The position numbers and the translations under genes were made by a program. DNA of 64,000 bases, taken from the NCBI RefSeq assembly GCF_000478275.1, contig NZ_ASJB01000043.1:62001-126000 (forward strand), given 5' to 3'. This document shows, in pieces, positions 54,401-60,793 of this stretch; within the stretch, counting starts at the first letter, position 1, and every line of letters starts with the position of its first letter. The notes under the pieces are model-generated. The model was not told the DNA's origin and ran no database searches. It saw only the letters and a list, made by a program, of their open reading frames with translations. This DNA comes from Amycolatopsis orientalis DSM 40040 = KCTC 9412. GTDB taxonomy: Bacteria; Actinomycetota; Actinomycetes; Mycobacteriales; Pseudonocardiaceae.

Positions 54401-54757
54401 CTGGCGCAGGCGGCCGTGACCGGGAAGGGCGCGCCGGGGGCGTCGCCCGGGGTGGCGCCGGTGCAGGCCGGGCTGCCGGACGTGCGGGTGCGCGTGTCGG
54501 AGGGGCCGACCGGGCGGCTGCTCGTGCTGGCCGCGGAGTTCGAGGCGGGCTGGCAGGCGAGTGTGGACGGTAAGGCGGTGCCGATCGTGCGGGCTTGGGG
54601 CCACCAGGTCGCCGTCTCGGTGCCTCCGCAGCCTTCGGAGGTGGTGGTGGAGCACCAGGGCACCACGCGGAACCTGCTGCTGCTCGCGCAGGTGGCGGCG
54701 GTGCTGTTCACGCTGCTGACCGCTGTACCTACGCGGCGGCGCCCTTCGCTTTCTTGA
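51452..54757 (+). CDS. Large family 2 glycosyltransferase fused to a polytopic membrane domain
   Basis: The product is 1101 residues. The GT-A domain (about 1-270) has VLAIVVCHNGENWLPLAL, the metal-binding HDDCAPEPD and the acceptor-site REDLDFGWR. A helix at about 275-300 and a long hydrophilic linker precede about ten transmembrane helices (470-860), a soluble Ala/Pro-rich region and one last helix near 1080. The arrangement matches large actinobacterial cell-wall glycosyltransferases between whiB2 and the mannose genes. The TTG at 51452 has GGAG 6 bases upstream. The donor sugar is unknown. Confidence 0.87.
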   Translation: MSRTAASPALRTVPVLAIVVCHNGENWLPLALSALRRSGVRPRHVLAVDTGSTDRTAKILAEAAAPEGVVGGPDEAPVLDGILTLSDDVGFGAAVGEAVEHAVERWGDPGGWVWLLHDDCAPEPDCLENLLAAAENEPAATVLGPLAVDWSDPRLIVEAGLSTDAIGHRQQISPEETATAVLAVPSAGTLVRRETWHDLGGYDPGFPLLREDLDFGWRANAAGGRVLSVPSARLRHARALSTGQRKPDALGMSLATANRVHGLRVFLVNCSAPSFWFGLLRIPFFAVLRALAFLLLRRTGEAGAELAATWHLLRGRGGLRAARAERREGGGPGAVRGLFTGRMTRVRNAVRAGVVGLVRRGVERDFALGTVPETADQEGAWIPPEAVKAGRDRPVGPGALPAGAMRGVGSRGTGLRRPSAVVAVAVPEAAEEPVAGRPKLSKPSPVPRDGGSRPEPELVFVEVDRKRVLGATVFAPPVLMLVVLTALAFVVNGSRLGLDLFGGKLLPVGGLGEIWSSYLAPWHAIAGGTASPAPATLPVLGTLGALFTPIGGPAALVAILLIGDIPLAALSAYVATRHLRVRRWVRAVVAAAYGVVPAATASVAQGRLDVVVVHLLLPLVIAGIVGLLVRADSRWLHVSALSAIGLALIGAFSPLAHALALVGLVIGFVVLPSPTGLARRIASVGIVVFLPLALLLPWPSVLLRNPELLLHGLGGAATAASGADLAGLDPGGPGAWPIGVVLVAAAIVALVIRPSKGAGAGVAVVALGVLGLVAVRFVAVTPMSGGAHATGYAGVPLLVISAGLLWTVLATWRRGGVSVEPAPWLAKVTAVAGVLVLLALATGAVVAGREGPLRSGARPALAPEISAELAANGRSVLVIGEPVRQTGGRLPSYGDDELAPTPGSADRLAAWRRDLLQGSPDAVKQAFAAAAASGVQYVVLPAGVNGLTALAPDLVAPAAPTSDGRPVLRLLPAAGQVALISPELAQAAVTGKGAPGASPGVAPVQAGLPDVRVRVSEGPTGRLLVLAAEFEAGWQASVDGKAVPIVRAWGHQVAVSVPPQPSEVVVEHQGTTRNLLLLAQVAAVLFTLLTAVPTRRRPSLS

Positions 54758-54802
54758 GGCTGGGCTCCTTGCGACGTCGGCCTTCTCCTTGCGTGTTGGG
54801 CT

Positions 54803-54865
54803 CCGGTGTCCCCAATGTGGCGTTGGGGACGCTGAAGGTCCCCAATGCCACATTGGGGACACCGG
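54803..54865. terminator. Nested palindrome (glycosyltransferase / zincin-like gene)
   Basis: Arms 54803-54830 and 54838-54865 form a 28-bp stem with one G-U pair around GCTGAAG. Each arm is also a small hairpin: GTCCCCAA and TTGGGGAC occur in both, so the RNA can fold as one long or two short stems. The next 175 bases to the convergent stop hold no gene I can support. Confidence 0.88.
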
Positions 54866-55042
54866 CACCAGCATGAGCACCTGCGCGGCGGAGTTGTCCA
54901 CAGGTCGGCTCGGTTGTGGGCAACTCAGCGCTTCAGCCCCGTTTTCGCAGGTCCCGTCGGTCCCTCGCGGTACGCTGGGCTGGGGACGCCCCCCGGGGAA
55001 GGGCGGGGGCTGGGGTAGTGGCGCTGGGGTAGGGCGGGCGGG

Positions 55043-55510
55043 TTATTCGCCTTCGATGACGTCGGGTTCGACGCCGAGATAGCCCGCGACCTGTTCCACG
55101 AGGACGTCGTGCACGAGTTCCGCGAGTTCGCCCGGGTCCTTCGCGCGCGCTTCGAGGGGGCGGCGGTAGAGGACGATGCGGGCGCGCGTCGGCAGGCCCG
55201 CGCGGTCGACGCCGGCGGGGACGAGGCGCGAGAGCGGGACGGCGCCGTCGTGCAACACGCCGTCCACTCCGCTCGGTGCTCCATCCGAGCGAACTTCGGG
55301 GACGTCGTCGACGGCGACGTCGAGCTTCGTCAGCTCGTGCCGCCAGCGCGCTTCGATCGGTTCGAGCGCGTCCAAAACCAGCGCGTCGAACCTTTCCGCC
55401 CTGCTGGCGGCCGCGGGAAGGGTCGACGGATACAGCGCTCCGCGCAGGCCCCGGCCGTGCCGGTCCCGGCGCATCCGCCGTCGCTGTCGGGAATCACGAG
55501 CCGTCGCCAC
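55043..55510 (-). CDS. Zincin-like (DUF1025/Rv3259-type) protein with a degenerate active site
   Basis: The product is 155 residues. It has the N-terminal basic tail and the core RFDALVLDALEPIEARW..., SRLVPAGVDRAGLPTRARIVLYRRPLEA typical of the family that aligns with zincin-type metallopeptidases. Where the family has HExxHxxG, this has VHDVLVEQVAGYLGV, so both zinc histidines are missing. It lies beside the DUF3499 and phosphomannomutase genes, as Rv3259 does. It is probably non-catalytic. Start GTG at 55510. Confidence 0.8.
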   Translation of the reverse strand: MATARDSRQRRRMRRDRHGRGLRGALYPSTLPAAASRAERFDALVLDALEPIEARWRHELTKLDVAVDDVPEVRSDGAPSGVDGVLHDGAVPLSRLVPAGVDRAGLPTRARIVLYRRPLEARAKDPGELAELVHDVLVEQVAGYLGVEPDVIEGE

Positions 55511-55590
55511 GATCCGTAGGGTACGCGCTCGGCGAGTCGAAGCGCGTGTCGCCGGTACGCCGGGCCCGCGACGCGCTATCGTTCTCGATC

Positions 55591-55944
55591 GTGCGGAGCG
55601 TACGAAAGTGTTCGCGAACGGGTTGTCTCGAACCCGCTGTCGCCACGCTCACGTATGCCTATAGCGATTCGACAGCCGTCGTGGGGCCACTGGCCACCGC
55701 GAGCGAGCCGCACTCCTATGACCTCTGCGAAGCCCACGCCCTGCGGCTGACCGTGCCCAAGGGCTGGGAAGTCGTCCGGCACGAGGGGGCCTTCGCCGCC
55801 CCCGACCCGTCCGCCGACGAGCTGACAGCGCTGGCCGAGGCCGTCCGCGAAGCGGGCCGCTCGGACAAGCCCGCGCCGGACCCCGAACCCGAAGGCCCCT
55901 CGGGCAGGCGCGGCCACCTGCGCGTCCTGCCCGGCCGCGCCTGA
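55591..55944 (+). CDS. DUF3499 family protein
   Basis: The product is 117 residues. The N-terminal zinc-ribbon-like motif VRKCSRTGCLEPAVATLTY is followed by YDLCEAHALRLTVPKGWEVVRH, giving three or four candidate ligands. The family is conserved in actinobacteria next to phosphomannomutase (Rv3258c) but has no known role. TATCGT ends 8 bases before the GTG at 55591. A disordered Pro/Glu tail ends the protein. Confidence 0.88.
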   Translation: MRSVRKCSRTGCLEPAVATLTYAYSDSTAVVGPLATASEPHSYDLCEAHALRLTVPKGWEVVRHEGAFAAPDPSADELTALAEAVREAGRSDKPAPDPEPEGPSGRRGHLRVLPGRA

Positions 55945-56016
55945 CGCGAGGGCTCGCCGGTAGGCTTTCGAGCGCGCCAGAGGGCGTTGTAACGAGACTA
56001 TTGGCGGGGAGCAGGC

Positions 56017-57372
56017 GTGCCAGACCTTTCGGGCATCGTGAAGGCCTACGACATTCGCGGCGTGGTCGGTGAACAGCTGGACGTGGCACTCGTCCGCGAC
56101 CTCGGTTCGGCGTTCGCCCTGTTGATCAAGGCCGAGTCGGACGCGATCGTCATCGGCCACGACATGCGCGACTCCTCGCCGGAGCTGTCCGCCGCCTTCG
56201 CCGACGGCGTGACCTCGCAGGGCCTCGACGTCGTGACGATCGGCCTCGCCAGCACCGACCAGCTCTACTTCGCGTCCGGGTCGCTGAACCTGCCGGGCGC
56301 CATGTTCACCGCCAGCCACAACCCGGCGAAGTACAACGGCATCAAGCTGTGTCGCTCGGGTGCGGCGCCGGTCGGCCAGGACTCCGGTCTCGCGGAGATC
56401 CGCGACACCGTCGAGCAGGGCGTCCCCGCCTTCGCGGGCCAGCGCGGTTCGGTCACCGAGAAGGACGTCCTCGCCGACTACGCGGCATACCTGCGCAAGC
56501 TCGTCGACCTCTCGGGCAGCCGTCCGCTGAAGGTCGTCGTCGACGCGGGCAACGGCATGGGCGGCCACACCGTGCCCACCGTCTTCGCGGGCCTGCCCAT
56601 CGAGATCGTGCCGATGTACTTCGAGCTCGACGGCTCCTTCCCGAACCACGAGGCCAACCCGCTCGACCCGAAGAACCTCGTCGACCTCCAGGCGAAGGTG
56701 CGCGAAGAAGGCGCCGACGCCGGCCTGGCCTTCGACGGCGACGCGGACCGCTGCTTCGTCGTCGACGAGCGCGGCGAGCCGGTGTCGCCGAGCGCCATCA
56801 CCGCGCTGGTCGCCATCCGTGAGCTGGAGAAGGAGCCGGGCGGCACCATCATCCACAACCTCATCACGTCGAAGGGCGTTCCCGAGATCGTCGCCGAGCA
56901 CGGCGGCAAACCGGTGCGCACCCGGGTCGGGCACTCGTTCATCAAGGCCGAGATGGCCAAGACCGGCGCGATCTTCGGTGGCGAGCACTCCGCGCACTAC
57001 TACTTCCGTGACTTCTGGCGCGCCGACACCGGCATGCTGGCCGCGCTGCACGTCCTCGCCGCCCTCGGCGAGCAGACGGGCCCGCTGTCCGAGCTGACCG
57101 CCGAGTACTCGCGCTACGCGGCCTCCGGCGAGATCAACTCGACCGTCGACGACCAGGTCGCGCGCATGATCGCGGTCAAGGACGCCTTCGGTGCGCGTGA
57201 CGGCGTCGAGATCGACGAGCTGGACGGGCTCACCGTGCAGCTTCCCGGCGGCGGCTGGTTCAACCTCCGCCCGTCCAACACCGAGCCGCTGCTCCGCCTG
57301 AACGTCGAGGCCGCCGACGCCGAGGCCGTCCGGGCGCTGACCGAAGACGTACTGGCGATAGTCCGTGGGTAA
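56017..57372 (+). CDS. manB: Phosphomannomutase/phosphoglucomutase
   Basis: The product is 451 residues. Catalytic phosphoserine loop TASHNPAKYNGIK (about 98), metal-binding DGDADRCF (about 240), sugar loop GGEHSAHYYF (about 325) and phosphate loop RPSNTEPLLRLN (about 418) are all present. It interconverts mannose-6-P and mannose-1-P for GDP-mannose, used in PIMs, lipoglycans and glycoproteins. The GTG at 56017 has GGGGAG upstream. ManA and the SIS protein follow downstream. Confidence 0.95.
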   Translation: MPDLSGIVKAYDIRGVVGEQLDVALVRDLGSAFALLIKAESDAIVIGHDMRDSSPELSAAFADGVTSQGLDVVTIGLASTDQLYFASGSLNLPGAMFTASHNPAKYNGIKLCRSGAAPVGQDSGLAEIRDTVEQGVPAFAGQRGSVTEKDVLADYAAYLRKLVDLSGSRPLKVVVDAGNGMGGHTVPTVFAGLPIEIVPMYFELDGSFPNHEANPLDPKNLVDLQAKVREEGADAGLAFDGDADRCFVVDERGEPVSPSAITALVAIRELEKEPGGTIIHNLITSKGVPEIVAEHGGKPVRTRVGHSFIKAEMAKTGAIFGGEHSAHYYFRDFWRADTGMLAALHVLAALGEQTGPLSELTAEYSRYAASGEINSTVDDQVARMIAVKDAFGARDGVEIDELDGLTVQLPGGGWFNLRPSNTEPLLRLNVEAADAEAVRALTEDVLAIVRG

Positions 57373-57456
57373 CGAATGTGTCGTGAAAACACACATAGGG
57401 ACATCACTTGGTCTCGACGGTGGCATCCACGACGTACCCACAGGTAGGGAGTAATC

Positions 57457-57678
57457 ATGGCCGTCACGCTTGACGCACAGCTGCTGGAGATCCTGGCCTG
57501 CCCATCCCCCGACCACGCGCCGCTGCGGACGGGGACGACGGCTGATCCGGAGGCCGATGCGCTGACCTGCACGGAATGTGGTCGCGTGTATCCGGTCCGT
57601 GATGGAATCCCGGTACTGTTGCTGGACGAAGCCACCGAGCCCACGACCCCGGATGGCGCTCATGCCGACGGTCCCTGA
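57457..57678 (+). CDS. Trm112-family zinc-ribbon-like protein
   Basis: The product is 73 residues. LLEILACPSPDHAPLR, then LTCTECGRVYPVRDGIPVLL is the standard Trm112 layout, with three visible cysteines. In other organisms it activates methyltransferases; its partner here is unknown. It lies between manB and the SIS gene and overlaps the latter's start by 17 bp. Confidence 0.9.
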   Translation: MAVTLDAQLLEILACPSPDHAPLRTGTTADPEADALTCTECGRVYPVRDGIPVLLLDEATEPTTPDGAHADGP

Positions 57679-58753
57679 CGATTCCCTGCTCGACGATCCC
57701 GCGAGGCTGGCCGAGGCCGACAGCGCGGGGCTTCTCCGTGCCGCCGCGATGGCCGGCGCCCAGGTCAGGGCGACAGCCGAAGCGGCGGCCGAAATCGAGT
57801 TGAGCGATCGCCTCGACGTCGGACGCCCGCGCTCGCTCGTCCTGATCGACCGGCCCGGCGTCAGCCGGACGCTGACCAGGCTGGTCGCCGCGCTGTTGAC
57901 CCCGTCGTGCCCGGTGCCGGTGGTGGTCGCCGAGGTCGTGCCCAGCTGGATCGGCGCGCTCGACGTCGTCTTCGCGCACACCGACGACGCCGGTGACCGC
58001 GAACTGGCCGCCTCGCTGGAACGCGCCGCCCGGTTCGGCGCGCGCGTCGTGCTGTCCGCCCCCGCCGAAGGGCCGGTCGCGGCCGCCATCGCGGGCAAGG
58101 GGCTGCTGCTCGCGCCGAGGCTCCCGGTGCCGCCGGAGATGGCCTTCCCCCGAGGGCTCGCCGCCGCGCTGCTCACCGCGAACGCCCTCGGCCTGCTGGT
58201 GGCCGACCTGGAGCAGCTGGCCGATCACCTCGACGCGGAAGCCGAAAAGGACTACCTGGCGAGGGATTCGTTCGCGAATCCGGCCAAGGCGATGGCGCTG
58301 AAGCTGGCCGATCGGCAGCCGCTCCTGTGGGGGCTGGACCCGGTCGCGGTCGCCGTCGGCGAGCACGCGGCCCACGCTTTCGCCGCCCACGCGGCACTCG
58401 TCTGTGACGTGGAGGACTACCGCCAGGCGCTGGCCAGGCCCGCTTTGCGGCGTGCGGCGTTGTCCGGGGGCGCGGAGCGCGATATCTTCGCGGACCCGGA
58501 GGAGGGGGTCGGCTTGGCGCCGAGGGTGTTGCTCCTCTCGGTTCGGACGGGGCCCGCCACGGAGGCGGCCCGCTACCAGGCGGAAGACCTGCTGCCCGGT
58601 TCGGAAGTGCTCGCCCCGGCCGAAGAGATCGAAACGGACGAGATCGTGCGTGCGGCCGTTCTCGCGCTGCGTTTCGAGCTGGCTGCGGTCTATCTGGGGC
58701 TGGCCGTCGGCAGCATCGGCGGCGCCGGGAGGTACACGCCTGCAACGGCGTGA
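57662..58753 (+). CDS. SIS-domain protein (Rv3256c-like, phosphoglucose/mannose isomerase-like)
   Basis: The product is 363 residues. Two Rossmann-like SIS halves can be traced: LVLIDRPGVSRTLTRLVAAL, and the central DPARL/LLAPRLPVPPEMAFPRGLAAAL region. The bacterial bifunctional phosphoglucose/mannose isomerase family is similar in size and context. Active-site residues are not clearly conserved to my reading. It is the Rv3256c position between phosphomannomutase and manA. ATG 57662 is chosen; 57653 is possible. Confidence 0.8.
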   Translation: MPTVPDDSLLDDPARLAEADSAGLLRAAAMAGAQVRATAEAAAEIELSDRLDVGRPRSLVLIDRPGVSRTLTRLVAALLTPSCPVPVVVAEVVPSWIGALDVVFAHTDDAGDRELAASLERAARFGARVVLSAPAEGPVAAAIAGKGLLLAPRLPVPPEMAFPRGLAAALLTANALGLLVADLEQLADHLDAEAEKDYLARDSFANPAKAMALKLADRQPLLWGLDPVAVAVGEHAAHAFAAHAALVCDVEDYRQALARPALRRAALSGGAERDIFADPEEGVGLAPRVLLLSVRTGPATEAARYQAEDLLPGSEVLAPAEEIETDEIVRAAVLALRFELAAVYLGLAVGSIGGAGRYTPATA

Positions 58754-58813
58754 GCCCCGCGCGCGACGTGAAGGATGAGGGCCGGCACCACCCGTGCCCG
58801 GCGAGGAGTTGAG

Positions 58814-60043
58814 GTGACAGTGGAGCTGCTGCGCAATGCCGTGCGGCCCTACGCATGGGGATCGAGAACGACGATCCCCGAGCTGCTGGGGCGTCCGGTG
58901 CCGGCGCCGCATCCGGAGGCGGAACTGTGGATGGGCGCCCACCCCGGCGACCCGTCCCACGTCATCGGCCCGGACGGCACCGAGCGGAGCCTGCTGGAGC
59001 TCGTCGAAGCCGATCCCGTCGGCCAGCTCGGCACGAGCTGCGCCGACCGCTGGGGCGGCAGGCTGCCGTTCCTGCTGAAGATCCTCGCCGCCGAGGAGCC
59101 GCTTTCGATGCAGGCGCACCCGTCGGCCGCGCAGGCGGCGGAGGGGTACGCGCGCGAGGAGTCGGCCGGGATCCCGCGCGACGCCTCGAACCGCAACTAC
59201 CCGGATCCGACGGCGAAGCCGGAACTCGTCTGCGCGCTGACGGAGTTCCACGCGCTGGCGGGCTTCCGCGACCCGGAGCGCACGATCTCGCTGCTGAAGG
59301 CGATCGAAACGCCCGGTTTGGCGAAGTACGCGGTGCTGCTGGAGGCCCAGCCGGATCCCGCCGGGCTGCGCGCGCTGTTCACCACCTGGATCACGCTGCC
59401 GCAGGCGGCGCTCGACGAGCTGCTGCCCGAGGTCCTCGATTCGTGCGTGAAACACGTGCAGGAACGCGGCGAGTTCGACGTCGAATGCCGGACCATCCTG
59501 GAACTCGGCGAATCGCATCCGCGGGACGCGGGCGTGCTCGCCGCGCTGCTGCTCAACCGGCTCACCCTCAGCGCGGGCGAGGCGATCTACCTGCCCGCCG
59601 GGAACCTGCACCTGTACCTGCACGGCACCGCCGTCGAGATCCTCGCGAACTCGGACAACATCCTGCGCTGCGGGCTGACCCCGAAGCACGTCGACGTGCC
59701 GGAGTTGCTGCGCGTCGTCGACTTCGCGTGCGGTGAGATGCCGGTCCAGAGCGGCGAACAGGAGGCGCGGATGTCGGTGTACCGCACCGACGCGCCCGAA
59801 TTCGAGCTGTCACGGATCGAATGGGAAGCCGGGGACGACGGCGAGGTCGCCGTCCACGACGTCGGGCCGCAGATCCTGTTGTGCACCGCGGGCAGCCTGC
59901 GGGTGACCGCCGACGACGGCGAGCAGGTCGAACTCCGGCGCGGCCAGTCGGTGTGGCTCCCGGCCGCCGATCCCGCCGTGCGCGTCCAGCCGCTTTCCGG
60001 TGAACGCACCCAGGTCTTCCGCGCCACCGCCGGCACCTGCTGA
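58814..60043 (+). CDS. manA: Mannose-6-phosphate isomerase, class I
   Basis: The product is 409 residues. Zinc ligands are in SMQAHPS (about 96), KPELVCAL (about 134) and the late LPAGNLHLYLHG (about 260). It interconverts fructose-6-P and mannose-6-P, feeding ManB. The GTG at 58814 has GAGGAG upstream. It closes the GDP-mannose supply block and is followed by the palindrome at 60055. Confidence 0.95.
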   Translation: MTVELLRNAVRPYAWGSRTTIPELLGRPVPAPHPEAELWMGAHPGDPSHVIGPDGTERSLLELVEADPVGQLGTSCADRWGGRLPFLLKILAAEEPLSMQAHPSAAQAAEGYAREESAGIPRDASNRNYPDPTAKPELVCALTEFHALAGFRDPERTISLLKAIETPGLAKYAVLLEAQPDPAGLRALFTTWITLPQAALDELLPEVLDSCVKHVQERGEFDVECRTILELGESHPRDAGVLAALLLNRLTLSAGEAIYLPAGNLHLYLHGTAVEILANSDNILRCGLTPKHVDVPELLRVVDFACGEMPVQSGEQEARMSVYRTDAPEFELSRIEWEAGDDGEVAVHDVGPQILLCTAGSLRVTADDGEQVELRRGQSVWLPAADPAVRVQPLSGERTQVFRATAGTC

Positions 60044-60054
60044 CCTCCTCCTTT

Positions 60055-60122
60055 CATGCATTTCGTCCTCTGGATGCGGTACTTGCGCGTGCAACCACCG
60101 CATCCAGAGGACGAAATGCATG
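60055..60122. repeat. Palindrome, TCCTCT family member 3 (after manA)
   Basis: Arms 60055-60080 and 60097-60122 are exact 26-bp complements, with an inner TTGC/GCAA stem. The core TCCTCTGGATGCGGT is shared with the element at 35154-35217. It lies 11 bases after manA and upstream of a co-directional gene, so here it would act as an ordinary terminator. Confidence 0.92.
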
Positions 60123-60242
60123 GGGTGCTTGGCCGAAGTGTGTGCGTTCCGTGTGGTGGGTTCCGCGACTATCGCCCGAAGGGGTGACCCGGCGCTTGGC
60201 GTCGGCTCCTCCCGGATGTCGATAGCCAAGGAGTGACCAGCA

Positions 60243-60752
60243 GTGACTTCCCCTTCCGACGCGGCGAGCGGACGCGCTTACCGGGTGCGGGTTCCCGCGC
60301 GCCCCGGCGTCCTTCTCGCCGCGCTCGGCTTCGCCGTGGTGACCGCGCTCGTCCCCGTCGTCGACAGGGTGCGCCTGCTGTCGGACGGCCAGGACCTGGT
60401 CCTCTCGGCGCGGGCGATGGCCGGGATCGCCGGTGAGGTGATCGAGTCCGTCAAAGCCGCCGGCTCCGGCCTGCACGGTCTCGCCGCCGCGGCGGAGAAC
60501 CGGCTGAACCTCCCGCTGGTCGTGCTCGTCACCCTCGGCGCGCAGGTGCTGCTGACCGCCGCGCTCGTGGCCACCGGAGCGCAGTCCACCCGCGTGATGC
60601 TGACCGTCGCCGGCCTGCTCAACGCGTTCGCGGTCGCGCGGCTCGAACCCGCATCGCCGTCGGCGTGGGACGCCGCCGCCAACGGCGCGCTGGTGGTCGT
60701 GCTGGCCTGGTTCTCCGCGGACCGGCGTGAGCCGCGGTTCGCCGCACAGTGA
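60243..60752 (+). CDS. Hypothetical membrane protein
   Basis: The product is 169 residues with about four hydrophobic segments (22-42, 97-117, 122-136, 147-161) and a 50-residue loop between the first two. I recognise no family. The GTG at 60243 has AAGGAG 7 bases upstream. It is terminated by the hairpin at 60756-60793. Confidence 0.72.
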   Translation: MTSPSDAASGRAYRVRVPARPGVLLAALGFAVVTALVPVVDRVRLLSDGQDLVLSARAMAGIAGEVIESVKAAGSGLHGLAAAAENRLNLPLVVLVTLGAQVLLTAALVATGAQSTRVMLTVAGLLNAFAVARLEPASPSAWDAAANGALVVVLAWFSADRREPRFAAQ

Positions 60753-60755
60753 TTT

Positions 60756-60793
60756 CCGGGTGGTGCTCGTCTGAGGGGTCGGGCACCACCCGG
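60756..60793. terminator. Terminator hairpin between convergent genes
   Basis: CCGGGTGGTGC (60756-60766) and its complement (60783-60793) form an 11-bp stem with a 16-base loop. It fills the gap to the SARP gene stop at 60794. Confidence 0.7.

Noticed and set aside
52679..54901. A 740-codon minus-strand frame over the glycosyltransferase gene
   Set aside because: It is Arg/Gln/Gly-rich shadow sequence; the plus strand has GT-A and transmembrane structure.
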